A stretch of 64,000 bases of DNA from Hyphomicrobiales bacterium (GCA_003577315.1 QEVK01000011.1:1-64000); one strand, 5' to 3'; positions 52,492 through 61,125 are shown, counted from the first letter of the stretch. A program made the numbers and translations. Notes: generated from the sequence alone by a model not told the origin.

Positions 52492-52992
52492 ATGCGCCGA
52501 ATCGCAGCCATCACCCGCAACCCCGCAGCGGTCGCGCTTGTCGCCATGCTCGCCGTCGCGGGCTGCGCCAGCAAGCAGACGCCCAACAACCCGGCCGATC
52601 TCGGCCTCGGCGCCGGCGCGGCGACGCCCGGGTCCGCCCAGGATTTCACCGTCAATGTCGGCGACCGCATCTTCTTCGACACCGATTCCTCGGTGATCCG
52701 CGCCGACGCGCAGACGACGCTGGCGCGCCAGGCCCAGTGGCTCGCCCAGTATCCGACCTACGCCATCACGGTCGAGGGCCATGCCGACGAGCGCGGCACG
52801 CGCGAATACAACCTCGCGCTCGGCGCGCGCCGCGCGGCGGCCGCCCGCGACTTCCTCGTCGCCCGCGGCGTCCAGGCCAACCGCATCCGCACCATCTCCT
52901 ACGGCAAGGAGCGGCCGGTCGCGGTCTGCGACAACATCTCGTGCTGGTCGCAGAACCGCCGCGCCGTCACCGTGCTGTCGGGCGGAAGCTGA
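52492..52992 (+). CDS. pal: Peptidoglycan-associated lipoprotein Pal
   Basis: A 166-residue outer-membrane lipoprotein. The lipobox is LAVAGC with the lipidated Cys25; an OmpA-like domain (about 60-160) contains IFFDTDSSVIRADAQTTL, the peptidoglycan-binding VEGHADERGTREYNLALGARRA and the typical KERPVAVCDNISCWSQNRRAV. ATG 52492 has AGGAGAGGCGGCC upstream. The ~200 bases after tolB hold TTAACC half-sites (52407-52412 and 52430-52435) and probably a separate pal promoter. A UUCG-loop terminator follows directly. Unusually for the Rhizobiales I know, no cpoB/ybgF gene follows. Confidence 0.96.
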   Translation: MRRIAAITRNPAAVALVAMLAVAGCASKQTPNNPADLGLGAGAATPGSAQDFTVNVGDRIFFDTDSSVIRADAQTTLARQAQWLAQYPTYAITVEGHADERGTREYNLALGARRAAAARDFLVARGVQANRIRTISYGKERPVAVCDNISCWSQNRRAVTVLSGGS

Positions 52993-53017
52993 GCGGCCTT
53001 TCCGGGACGGGCAGAAG

Positions 53018-53041
53018 AAGCGGCCTTCGGGCCGCTTTTTT
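53018..53041 (+). terminator. Intrinsic terminator of the tol-pal cluster
   Basis: AAGCGGCC (53018-53025), TTCG tetraloop, GGCCGCTT (53030-53037) then T-run to 53041. UUCG loops make very stable terminators. Confidence 0.93.
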
Positions 53042-53062
53042 CGTTCCGGCCCGAGCCCCGTT

Positions 53063-53434
53063 TCAGGACGGGCGCGAGAACACGTAGGCGAGGCCGACGG
53101 CGATCAGCAGCGCCGTGAAGGCGAGGATCGCGGGGTCGCCGTCGCCGATCAGCCAGATGGCGAGGAAGCCGCTGGTGGTGCCGGCCAGCGCCATGAGCTT
53201 GGCCTTGAACGGGATCGCGCCGCGCTCGCGCCATTCCTCGAGCGTCGGCCCGAAGCGCGGATGCTCGATCAGCCAGCGCTCCAGCCGCGCCGAGGAGCGT
53301 GTGAAGCAGGCGGCGGCCAGGATCAGGAACGGCGTCGTCGGCAGCACCGGCAGCAGCGCGCCGGCAAGGCCGAGGCCGGCGAAGGCGAGGCCGAGGGCGA
53401 GATAGACGCTGCGCATGGGACCGCCTGCGTTCAT
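53063..53434 (-). CDS. YbaN family (DUF454) membrane protein
   Basis: A 123-residue protein with about three membrane helices: LALGLAFAGLGLAGALLPVLPTTPFLILAAACF, then KAKLMALAGTTSGFLAIWLI and PAILAFTALLIAVGLAYVF. The LPVLPTTPFLILAA and FTRSSARLERWLIEHPRFGPTLEEWRERGAIP blocks define DUF454/YbaN, whose function is unknown; members are often near heme or iron genes. Start ATG 53434 or ATG 53416 (six codons later). It converges on the pal terminator. Confidence 0.88.
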   Translation of the reverse strand: MNAGGPMRSVYLALGLAFAGLGLAGALLPVLPTTPFLILAAACFTRSSARLERWLIEHPRFGPTLEEWRERGAIPFKAKLMALAGTTSGFLAIWLIGDGDPAILAFTALLIAVGLAYVFSRPS

Positions 53435-53779
53435 GCGGCGTCTCTTGCTGTCGCGCGCGGGGATGTGGTCGGCATGGCGGAGGCGTCCCGTGGCGTCGCG
53501 TGGGTGGGGCCGGCCCTGTCGCCGAATCCGGGTGAGGTCAAACCGCGCGGGATTGAGAGTGCCTGGGCGACGGGCGTTCTCCGGCATAATCGGCCATCGG
53601 GCCGGCGCGATCAACCGGACAAATGGGCTCGCCCGCCGGCGCAGCCACGGACAAAACGTCGCCGTCTGCACATTTTTTCGCCCGTCACGCCTTGCGCGAG
53701 GTCAAGGACGGAGTCAAATCATGAGCGTAGCAATCATGTTTTAGGGGGCCGGAGGCCCGGGCTTGTCCGAGACGCCGTC
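53435..53779. other. 345-base intergenic region upstream of efeU
   Basis: Divergent promoter region of the DUF454 gene and the efe operon. I see no match to the Irr ICE box, the RirA-type IRO box or a clear Fur box. The only local order is near the efeU end: a seven-codon ORF with a good ribosome site (53721-53744) followed by a short hairpin (53746-53758). Confidence 0.5.
53721..53758 (+). promoter_or_regulatory. Possible leader peptide MSVAIMF and hairpin before efeU
   Basis: ATG 53721 to TAG 53744 encodes MSVAIMF. GGAG at 53710-53713 lies exactly 7 bases before the ATG, a better ribosome site than that of efeU itself (GAGA, 53769-53772). Right after the stop, GGGCC-GGA-GGCCC (53746-53758) can form a hairpin, and efeU begins at 53780. 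It could be a translated leader that controls efeU, or chance. Confidence 0.3.
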
Positions 53780-54619
53780 ATGCTGGCACCTTTTCTCATC
53801 ATGCTGCGCGAGGGGCTGGAAGCCGCCCTCGTCACCGGCATCATCGCCTCCTATCTGCGCCAGACCGGCCGGGGGGAGTGGATCCCGGCGATCTGGGTCG
53901 GCGTCTTCCTTGCCGTGGCGCTGTCGCTGTTCGCGGGCGCGGCGCTGCTTCTCGTCAGCGCCGAGTTCCCGCAGAAGGCGCAGGAGCTGTTCGAGGCGGT
54001 CGTCGGCCTCGTCGCGGTCGCGGTGCTGACCTCGATGGTGTTCTGGATGCGGCGCGCCGCGCGCACGATCAAGACGGGGCTGCACCGCGACATCGACCGC
54101 GCCATGGACGCGCCGCGCGGCGCGGCCTGGGCGCTGATCGGCATGGCCTTCTTCGCCGTCGCCCGCGAGGGGCTGGAATCGGTGTTCTTCCTGCTCGCCA
54201 TCTTCCAGCAGAGCCCCGGCCCGGCCGCGCCGCTGTCAGCGCTCGCCGGCGTCGCGGTTGCGGTCGGCGTCGGCCTCGCCATCTATTTCGGCGGCGTGCG
54301 CATCGATCTGAGGCGCTTCTTCCGCTGGACCGGCGTCTTCATCCTGTTCGTGGCGGCGGGGCTGCTCGCGGGCGTCTTGCGCAACCTGCACGAGGCCGGC
54401 CTGTGGAACCTCCTTCAGACGCGGGTCTTCGACCTGAGCGGGACGCTGCCGGTCTCGGGCGTGGCGGGCACGGTGCTTTCCGGCCTGCTCGGCTATCACG
54501 AGGCGCCGACGCTGGGCGAGGTGGCGGTCTGGGCCGCCTTCCTCGCGGTGACGCTCACCCTGTTCCTGCGGCCGGAGCGGGCCGCGCCGGCGGCCGCCCG
54601 CGAGGCGATGAGGGGGTGA
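53780..54619 (+). CDS. efeU: EfeU-type ferrous iron permease (FTR1 family)
   Basis: A 279-residue inner-membrane permease with seven helices. The two iron-binding REGLE motifs are intact at residues 10-14 (LREGLEAALVTG) and 129-133 (AREGLESVFFLL). As in yeast Ftr1, these lie in helices I and IV. With EfeO and EfeB it forms a low-pH/oxic ferrous iron uptake system. ATG 53780 opens directly at the first helix. EfeO follows 4 bases downstream. A frameshifted, dead efeU as in E. coli K-12 is excluded: the frame is open throughout. Confidence 0.93.
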   Translation: MLAPFLIMLREGLEAALVTGIIASYLRQTGRGEWIPAIWVGVFLAVALSLFAGAALLLVSAEFPQKAQELFEAVVGLVAVAVLTSMVFWMRRAARTIKTGLHRDIDRAMDAPRGAAWALIGMAFFAVAREGLESVFFLLAIFQQSPGPAAPLSALAGVAVAVGVGLAIYFGGVRIDLRRFFRWTGVFILFVAAGLLAGVLRNLHEAGLWNLLQTRVFDLSGTLPVSGVAGTVLSGLLGYHEAPTLGEVAVWAAFLAVTLTLFLRPERAAPAAAREAMRG

Positions 54620-54623
54620 GGCG

Positions 54624-55814
54624 ATGACCGCAACGGAAAAGCGCAATACGGGTGCCGCCGCCCCGTCGCGGCTGATGCCGCTCGCCGTCGCCGGCTCGGC
54701 GCTGCTGGCGGCGGCGGCGGCCGGCGCCTTCTACTATGCGACGCAGACCGCGACCGGGCCGGAGCGCGGGGACGCGCACAAGGTCGTCGTCGGCGAGCGG
54801 ACCTGCGATCCTGCCGACTTCGCGCTTCCGGCCGGCCGCGCCACCTTCGAAATCCACAATGCGTCCAGCCGGCCGATCGAATGGGAGATCCTCGACGGGG
54901 TGATGGTGGTGGAGGAGCGCGAGAACATCGCGCCCGGCTTCCACTCGCTGCTGACGGCGAAGCTGAAGCCCGGCAGCTACGAGATCACCTGCGGATTGCT
55001 GTCCAATCCGCGCGGCACGCTCACCGTCACGCCCTCGGCGCAATCGGAGGCCGAGCGGGCGCGGCCGCCGATCACGGCCTTCATCGGCCCGCTGTCGGAA
55101 TACAAGGTCTACCTCGCCGCGCAGTCGGGCCTGCTGGTCAAGGCGGCGGGAATGCTCGAGGAGGCGATCCGCGCCGGCGACGTCGAGGCGGCGAAGGCGG
55201 CCTGGCTTGCCGCGCGCCTGCCCTACAAGCGCATCGAGGCGGTGACCGGCCGCATCGCCGACCTGGAGAACGCCATCGACCCGCTCCCCGACTATCTGGA
55301 GAAGCGCGAGCAGGATCCGGCCTTCACCGGCTTCCACCGGCTCGAATACGGGCTGTGGGGCGAGGGCACGGCCGGGGGGCTCGCGCCCGTCGCGCAGAGG
55401 CTTTCGGGCGACGTGGCGGCGCTGAAGGACCGGCTGAAGGCGCTGAAGCTGCAACCGGAGGAGCTTGCCGGCACCGCCTTGCGGCAGGCGCGGCGGCTGG
55501 GCGAGGGCCAGGTGCGCGACGGCGAGAACGCCTATGCCGCGAGCGACCTCGCCGAGATCGTGGCCAGCCTCGAGGGCATGGAAAAGAGCGCCATGCTCCT
55601 GAAGCCGCTGGTCGCGGAGGCCGCCCCGGATGTCGCGGCGGGACTCGAGAAGGGGTTCTCCGCCGCGCGCGCCGCGCTCGACGCCCACAGGGCCGGCGAG
55701 ACCTATCCCCCTTACGACAGGCTGGATGCGCAGGCGCGCGAGGCGCTGGCCGCCTCGTTCCGCGCGCTGGCCGAGGCGATCTCCGCCCTCAATCCGGCCA
55801 TCGGACTGGAGTGA
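54624..55814 (+). CDS. efeO: EfeO, cupredoxin-M75 iron-binding protein
   Basis: A 396-residue exported protein: N-terminal membrane anchor or uncleaved signal (about 19-39), a cupredoxin-like domain (about 45-145; TFEIHNASSRPIEWEIL and YEITCGLLSNPRGTLTV, with Cys60-type and Cys ligands), and an imelysin/M75 peptidase-like domain (about 150-390) with the metal motif HxxE at His238 and Glu241 (GFHRLEYGLWGEG). It hands iron to EfeU. Starts 4 bases after efeU and ends 4 bases before efeB. Confidence 0.93.
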   Translation: MTATEKRNTGAAAPSRLMPLAVAGSALLAAAAAGAFYYATQTATGPERGDAHKVVVGERTCDPADFALPAGRATFEIHNASSRPIEWEILDGVMVVEERENIAPGFHSLLTAKLKPGSYEITCGLLSNPRGTLTVTPSAQSEAERARPPITAFIGPLSEYKVYLAAQSGLLVKAAGMLEEAIRAGDVEAAKAAWLAARLPYKRIEAVTGRIADLENAIDPLPDYLEKREQDPAFTGFHRLEYGLWGEGTAGGLAPVAQRLSGDVAALKDRLKALKLQPEELAGTALRQARRLGEGQVRDGENAYAASDLAEIVASLEGMEKSAMLLKPLVAEAAPDVAAGLEKGFSAARAALDAHRAGETYPPYDRLDAQAREALAASFRALAEAISALNPAIGLE

Positions 55815-55818
55815 CGCC

Positions 55819-57150
55819 ATGACGGACCCACGCGACCGCGACCCGCTTCTGAACGTGGACACCAGCCGCCGCCGCGTGCTCGGCGGGCTGGGGCTGGCGG
55901 CGGCGGGCTGTCCGTTCTCCGGCCTGATGGCCGGGCAGGCGCAGGCGAAGGCGGCGCGCGCGGCCATGCCGGGCCACGTCACCGACGCGCCGGTGCTCGA
56001 CGCCGCCTCGCCCGACGACCGCGTGCCGTTCTTCGGCGTCCGTCAGGCCGGCATCGTCACGCCGCGCCCGGCCAACGGCATGGTGGCGAGCTTCCACGTC
56101 GTCGCCGCCACGCCGCAGGAGATGGAGGACCTGCTGCGCCGGCTGACGGACCGCATCGCCTTCCTGACCGAGGGCGGGACGCCGCCGGCGCTCGACCCGC
56201 GCCTGCCGCCCGCCGATTCCGGCATCGTCGGCCCGGTGGTGCGGCCGGACGCGCTGACCGTGACCGTGGCGCTCGGGGCCTCGCTGTTCGACGACCGGCC
56301 GTGGCTCGCGCCGCTCAAGCCGCTCAGGCTTTCGCGCATGACGCGCTTTCCCAACGACGCGCTCGACGCCTCGCTGTGCCATGGCGACCTTGCCCTGCAG
56401 ATCTGCGCCAACACGCAGGACACGACGATCCACGCGCTGCGCGACATCGTCAGGAACCTGCCCGACCGGCTGGTGCTGAAATGGAAGCAGGAGGGCAACG
56501 TGCCGGTGATCGCGCCCGGTCCCGACGGGCAGGCCGAAAGCGCGCGCAACTTCCTCGGCTTCCGCGACGGCTCGGCCAATCCCGACGCATCCGACACGGC
56601 GCTGATGGACCGGCTGGTCTTTGTCGGGCCGGAGCGCGGCGAGCCGGACTGGGCGCTGGGCGGCTCCTACCAGCTCGTGCGCATCATCCGCAACTTCGTC
56701 GAGCGCTGGGACCGCACGCCGCTGCGCGAGCAGGAGGCGATCATGGGCCGGGTGCGCTCGACCGGCGCGCCGCTCGACCGGCCGCAGGCGAGCGAGTTCG
56801 AGGCGCCGGACTACGCCGCCGACCCGGATGGGCTGGCGACGCCGCTCGATTCGCACATCCGGCTCGCCAATCCGCGCACGCGCGAAAGCGAGGAGAACGT
56901 CATCCTGCGCCGGCCGTTCAACTACTCCAACGGCGTGACCAGGGCCGGCCAGCTCGACCAGGGGCTCCTGTTCATCTGCTATCAGGCCGATCTGGAAAAG
57001 GGCTTCATCGCCGTGCAGCGCCGGCTCGATGGCGAGCCGCTGGAGGAATACATCAAGCCGGTCGGCGGCGGCTATTTCTTCGCGCTTCCCGGCGTGCGCG
57101 ACGCCTCGGACTATCTCGGCAGCGCGCTGATCGCCGCCCTGGCCCGGTGA
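55819..57150 (+). CDS. efeB: EfeB, Tat-exported DyP-type heme peroxidase
   Basis: A 443-residue deferrochelatase/peroxidase of the DyP superfamily. The twin-arginine signal is SRRRVLGGLGLAAAG (16-30). The distal GFRDG motif is at 247-251 (Asp250 catalytic) and the proximal heme-ligating His is His346 in LDSHIRLANPRT. NYSNGVTRAGQLDQGLLFICYQADLEKGF is the typical C-terminal block. It oxidises ferrous iron or substrates for EfeUO in the periplasm. ATG 55819; the next M75 gene follows after 60 bases without a terminator. Confidence 0.95.
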   Translation: MTDPRDRDPLLNVDTSRRRVLGGLGLAAAGCPFSGLMAGQAQAKAARAAMPGHVTDAPVLDAASPDDRVPFFGVRQAGIVTPRPANGMVASFHVVAATPQEMEDLLRRLTDRIAFLTEGGTPPALDPRLPPADSGIVGPVVRPDALTVTVALGASLFDDRPWLAPLKPLRLSRMTRFPNDALDASLCHGDLALQICANTQDTTIHALRDIVRNLPDRLVLKWKQEGNVPVIAPGPDGQAESARNFLGFRDGSANPDASDTALMDRLVFVGPERGEPDWALGGSYQLVRIIRNFVERWDRTPLREQEAIMGRVRSTGAPLDRPQASEFEAPDYAADPDGLATPLDSHIRLANPRTRESEENVILRRPFNYSNGVTRAGQLDQGLLFICYQADLEKGFIAVQRRLDGEPLEEYIKPVGGGYFFALPGVRDASDYLGSALIAALAR

Positions 57151-57210
57151 GAGCCGGACAACCTTCAACCCCTGAACCCTGCCCTGAACCTTGAAAACCG
57201 GGAGATTTCG

Positions 57211-58029
57211 ATGAAGCCGAACCGTCTGCTCGCCGCCACGGCGATCACGCTCGCCACGGCCGGTGGCGCCCATGCCGGGGTCGACGCGCTCGACCTGGTC
57301 GAGCCCGTCGCCGAATACAAGATCTTCGTCACCGGGCGCACCGCCGAGCTGGTCGAGGGCGTCGACGCCTTCGTCGCCGCGGTCAAGGCCGGCGACGTGG
57401 AGAAGGCCAAGGCGCTCTATCCGGTCGTGCGCGTGCCCTACGAGCAGATCGAGCCGATAGCGGAGCTGTTCAGCGACCTCGACGTGGCCATCGACAGCCG
57501 CGCCGACGACTACGAGCAGGCCGAGGCCGATCCCGAGTTCCCCGGCTTCCACCGCATCGAGTACGGGCTGTGGGAGAAGGGCTCGACCGAGGGGCTGGAC
57601 GCGGTGGCCGACAAGCTTTCCGCCGACGTTCACGACCTGCACGGGCGCATCGACGGCCTGACCTTCCCGCCGGAGAAGGTGGTGGGCGGTGCCGCCGTGC
57701 TGATGGAGGAGGTGGCGCTGACCAAGATCTCCGGCGAGGAGAACCGCTACAGCCGCACCGACCTGTGGGACTTCAAGGCCAATTTCGACGGCGCCTACAA
57801 GATCGTCGAGCTGGTGCGTCCGCTGATCGAGGAGACGGAGGCCGACTTCGTCGCCGCCGTGGACGGCAATTTCGACAAGGTCTACGCCATCCTCGAGAAG
57901 TACGAGGACGGCGACGGCTACGTGTCCTATCTGAAGCTGACGGACGCCGACCGCAACGTGCTGTCGGCGGCGGTCAACACGCTGGCGGAGGACCTGTCGA
58001 CGCTGCGCGGCAAGCTCGGCCTCGACTGA
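57211..58029 (+). CDS. efeM: EfeM-type M75 protein without cupredoxin domain
   Basis: A 272-residue exported protein with a Sec signal peptide (KPNRLLAATAITLATAGGAHA, cleavage after residue 22) and an imelysin/M75 domain only. The HxxE motif is His114 and Glu117 in GFHRIEYGLWEKG, the same block as in EfeO. Proteins of this layout are called EfeM when the cupredoxin domain is separate. Here it follows a full-length EfeO in the same operon, so the module is doubled. Codon use and composition resemble its neighbours. It converges on the TonB receptor gene, with 78 bases between the ends. Confidence 0.88.
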   Translation: MKPNRLLAATAITLATAGGAHAGVDALDLVEPVAEYKIFVTGRTAELVEGVDAFVAAVKAGDVEKAKALYPVVRVPYEQIEPIAELFSDLDVAIDSRADDYEQAEADPEFPGFHRIEYGLWEKGSTEGLDAVADKLSADVHDLHGRIDGLTFPPEKVVGGAAVLMEEVALTKISGEENRYSRTDLWDFKANFDGAYKIVELVRPLIEETEADFVAAVDGNFDKVYAILEKYEDGDGYVSYLKLTDADRNVLSAAVNTLAEDLSTLRGKLGLD

Positions 58030-58107
58030 GGGCGGCGTCATGCGCGGGGGACGAAAGGCGGGCGGGCGGCCAATGGCCGCCCGCTTCGCATTCCGGGACG
58101 GGGACCG

Positions 58108-60390
58108 TCAGAACCTGGCGCTGACGCCGAGGAAGAAGCCGCGACCGTCGCCGGGGATGAAGGCGGCCTGGTCGGGCCGGGCCTGGTCGACCACCAGCGT
58201 CGAGGCGGCATAGGTCTCGTCGAACACGTTGGTGACCTCGGCGAAGAACGACACGTGCTCGTTGACGCGGTACTGGGTGCGCAGGTCCACCACCGCATAG
58301 GGGTCGGCATGGAGCGTGTTGGCGTTGTCGACCGGCGTCCTCGCCGGCAGCCAGCGCACCGCGCCCTGCAGCATCCAGTTCTCGGTCGCGTCGTATTGCA
58401 GCACGGCGTTGACGACGTGGCGCGGCGCGCCGGCCAGCCTGTTGTCGCCATAGATGGCGTGGTCGCGGAAGCGGAAGTCCTGGAAGGTGTAGGCGACGCG
58501 GCCGCTCCACTGGTCGGTGAGCTGCGCGGTCAGCCCCAGCTCGACGCCGAGATGGCTGGTCTTGCCGGCGTTGATCGCGCCGAGCGAGGCGCCGGTGACG
58601 TCGCGCAGGTTGAGCAGCTCGTTGTCCACCCACGAATAGTAGACCGTGGCGTCCCAGGCATAGCCGCCGCGGCTGCCGCGCCAGCCGGCCTCGACGGTGG
58701 TCGCGGTCTGCGCCTTCAGGTCCGGCGTGTGGAAGGCCTCGTTGTCGAGCAGCGGGTTGCCCGGATTGGAGCGGCCGGGGCCGCTGTTGGGCGTGCCGTT
58801 GACGGTGGCGAGCAGGTCGTCGTGCGTCGGCGGCTCGAAGGTGCGGCTGACCGCGCCGAACAGGGTCTGGCTCTCGTCCGGGCGCCAGGAGACGCCGAGG
58901 CTGGGCGACCAGCCGCTATAGGTGCGCTCGTAGCTCGAGCTGCGGGCCGGCACCGCGCCGTTGGGCGTCCGGGCCGTGGGATTGGCCGGGTTGTAGGCGA
59001 CGGTCGGGCGGGTGAGGGAGGAGAAGACGTCCCTGTTGTCGCGCGTGGCGTGGGAATAGGCGATCGACGGCGAGACGATGAAGCTCTCGCCCAGCGGCAC
59101 GTTGAAGCCGGCGTTGAGCGACAGCGAGGTGGCGTCGAGCTCGCTCCTGCCGAACATCGGCCCCTGCGCGCCGTCGAGATTGTGGTAGTTCTCGCGGTCG
59201 GCCGAGCCGACCGTGTATTGCGCGGTCGCCTCGAACAGCGGCAGGGCCGCGTCCGCGTCCGGCTGGTAGGCATAGCGCGCCACGCCGGTGAAATCGCCGC
59301 CGCTGGTGACGCGGATGCCCGACGAGACCGGGAAGCGGAACATGTCGTCGGTGTAGGTGTAGCCCAGCACCACGTCGATCAGGTGGGCGTCGAACTCGGC
59401 GGTGGTGCGCGAGCCGATCAGGAACTGGCTCGCCTCGCGCCGCGGCTTGTCGCGCACGACGTTGGGGCCGGGGAAGGTGGCGACCGGGCCCGACGGGCCC
59501 GGCGTCACCACCGGCCCCCTGTGAACCTGGCCGGGATCGGCGTTCAGATGGGCTTTCGGCAGCGGGCCGGCGACGTCGAAGCCGAGGTCGGTGTAGCCGA
59601 AGAACAGCCTCGTCTTCACGGTGTCGGACAGCTCGATGCCGACATTGCCGCCGACATTGACGCGCTGCGATCCGTTGTAGACGCGAAAGCCGTCGCGGCG
59701 GCTGAAGTCGCCGTGCAGGTGGACGTCGTAGCCGTCGCCCTGGAAGCCGGCCTCGGCCGACGCGCCGGCCTGGCCGAACGAGCCGCCGGCGGCGCGCACG
59801 CGGATGCCGGGCTGGCCCGATCCGGTGGGCGAGACCATGTTGACGGCGCCGCCGAGCACGTTGGCGCCGAGCCGGTTGGCCATGTAGCCGCGATAGACCT
59901 CGAGCGCGCCGGCCGTGTTCGGGTTCATGAAGCCGACGATGTAGGAGCCGTCGGCGCGATTGAGCGGCAGGCCGTCCTGGAGCATCAGGATGCCGCGCTC
60001 GACCGGGTTCTGCTGCAGGCCCGAGCCGCGCACCTGGATGCGCGGCTGGTCGTTGCCGCCGAAGAAGTCCTGCACCACGACGCCGGGAACCGAGGAGAGC
60101 GCCCGCGAGGCGGTCAGGTTCGCGCTCGGCGCCATCTCCTCGCGCTCGACCAGCGCCACGCCGCCCGGCAGCACCGTCAGCCGCTGGCTGAGCGTCGAGC
60201 CCTCGACGGCGCCGGCGGAGACGACGATCGGCTCGAGCACGACGGCCGTGCCCGGCGCGGCCGATTGCGCCAGCGCCTGGTGGCTGACGCCCACAAGCAG
60301 CAGCGCCGCCGCGCCCGCCGCCAGTCCCCCGCCCGCGGCGCGCCCGCGCCTGCCCGCCCCGCGCACGCGGCCTTGCGATATCACCTGCAT
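58108..60390 (-). CDS. TonB-dependent outer-membrane receptor
   Basis: A 760-residue receptor with a signal peptide (about 1-40, GGLAAGAAALLLVGVSHQALAQ), a plug domain (about 60-190: VLEPIVVSAGAVEGSTLSQR as TonB box region, VPGVVVQDFFGGNDQPRIQVRGSGLQQNP, ANVLGGAVNMVSPTGSGQPGIRV) and a 22-strand barrel ending with the aromatic terminus FFLGVSARF. LQYDATENWMLQGAVRWLP and VFDETYAASTLVV are typical barrel ends. Close relatives are annotated as iron or siderophore receptors. ATG 60390 is used; ATG 60423 is also possible. Its convergent position next to efeUOB-M suggests a role in iron supply. Substrate is not known. Confidence 0.92.
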   Translation of the reverse strand: MQVISQGRVRGAGRRGRAAGGGLAAGAAALLLVGVSHQALAQSAAPGTAVVLEPIVVSAGAVEGSTLSQRLTVLPGGVALVEREEMAPSANLTASRALSSVPGVVVQDFFGGNDQPRIQVRGSGLQQNPVERGILMLQDGLPLNRADGSYIVGFMNPNTAGALEVYRGYMANRLGANVLGGAVNMVSPTGSGQPGIRVRAAGGSFGQAGASAEAGFQGDGYDVHLHGDFSRRDGFRVYNGSQRVNVGGNVGIELSDTVKTRLFFGYTDLGFDVAGPLPKAHLNADPGQVHRGPVVTPGPSGPVATFPGPNVVRDKPRREASQFLIGSRTTAEFDAHLIDVVLGYTYTDDMFRFPVSSGIRVTSGGDFTGVARYAYQPDADAALPLFEATAQYTVGSADRENYHNLDGAQGPMFGRSELDATSLSLNAGFNVPLGESFIVSPSIAYSHATRDNRDVFSSLTRPTVAYNPANPTARTPNGAVPARSSSYERTYSGWSPSLGVSWRPDESQTLFGAVSRTFEPPTHDDLLATVNGTPNSGPGRSNPGNPLLDNEAFHTPDLKAQTATTVEAGWRGSRGGYAWDATVYYSWVDNELLNLRDVTGASLGAINAGKTSHLGVELGLTAQLTDQWSGRVAYTFQDFRFRDHAIYGDNRLAGAPRHVVNAVLQYDATENWMLQGAVRWLPARTPVDNANTLHADPYAVVDLRTQYRVNEHVSFFAEVTNVFDETYAASTLVVDQARPDQAAFIPGDGRGFFLGVSARF

Positions 60391-60475
60391 CCGTGCCCCC
60401 GTCCTGCGCCCGCCCGCCGGCATGAGCCGGGACTGCCGCCCGGCGGCGCTCAAAGTGGAATTTGAAACGCTACTT

Positions 60476-60504
60476 CTATCATCATAGTGGAGTATCGTTG
60501 TCAA
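60476..60504 (-). promoter_or_regulatory. Promoter of the TonB receptor gene
   Basis: On the minus strand TTGACA (60504-60499) is followed after 17 bases by TGATAG (60481-60476), a near-consensus sigma-70 promoter. Around the -10, ACTTCTATCATCATAGTGGAGT (60472-60493) is an imperfect inverted repeat (CTAT...ATAG core) and may be the operator of an iron-responsive repressor. Confidence 0.6.
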
Positions 60505-60665
60505 CATTAGGCGCGAGGGGGCGGGCGATTGCGTCGCCGGGCTACTTCGGCTAGAGCATCTTGCAGTCAACCGGAATCACTTGACGTCGCATAAATGCGG
60601 CCAAAACAAAGAGATAGAGCGGCAGCCCGGACCTGTCCGGGCGTCCGCCGCCCTGGGTCAGCGCC

Positions 60666-61124
60666 ATGAGCCTCGAAACCGTCCGCGCCTTCTTCGCGCA
60701 GAATGCCCCCGACATCGAAGTGATCGTCACCGAGGAAAGCTCGGCGACGGTCGATCTCGCCGCCGCCGCCCATGGGGTCGAGCCGGCGCAGATCGCCAAG
60801 ACCATCTGCCTGCGCGCCGGCGACGCGGCCATGCTTCTGGTCGCCGCCGGCACGGCGCGGCTCGACAACCGCAAGTTCAAGGATGCGTTCTCGGCCAAGC
60901 CGCGCATGCTGGGAGCCGAGGACGTGGTGGCGCTGACCAGCCACCCGGTCGGCGGGGTGTGCCCGTTCGGCCTGCCCGGCCCGATCCCGGTCTATTGCGA
61001 CGTGTCGCTGAAGCGTTTCACGGAAGTGGTGCCGGCGGCGGGCGCCATCAACGCAGCGCTGCGGATCACGCCGGAGCGGCTGGCCGAGCTGACGGCGGCC
61101 GAATGGGTCGACGTCTGCCAGTAG
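60666..61124 (+). CDS. YbaK/EbsC-type aminoacyl-tRNA deacylase
   Basis: A 152-residue trans-editing protein of the YbaK/ProX fold that hydrolyses misacylated tRNA. Family marks are VDLAAAAHGVEPAQIAKTICLRAG, AAGTARLDNRKFKDAF (with the active Lys in KFKDAF) and MLGAEDVVALTSHPVGGVCPFGL. The GGVCPFG loop is typical of the YeaK/EbsC subgroup. ATG 60666. About 95 bases separate it from the divergent TonB promoter; it is followed one base later by the convergent dsbE stop. Confidence 0.92.
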   Translation: MSLETVRAFFAQNAPDIEVIVTEESSATVDLAAAAHGVEPAQIAKTICLRAGDAAMLLVAAGTARLDNRKFKDAFSAKPRMLGAEDVVALTSHPVGGVCPFGLPGPIPVYCDVSLKRFTEVVPAAGAINAALRITPERLAELTAAEWVDVCQ

Positions 61125-61125
61125 G

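Noticed and set aside
53435-53780. Irr (ICE), RirA (IRO) or Fur box upstream of efeU
   Set aside because: No stretch resembles these motifs by eye; no claim made.
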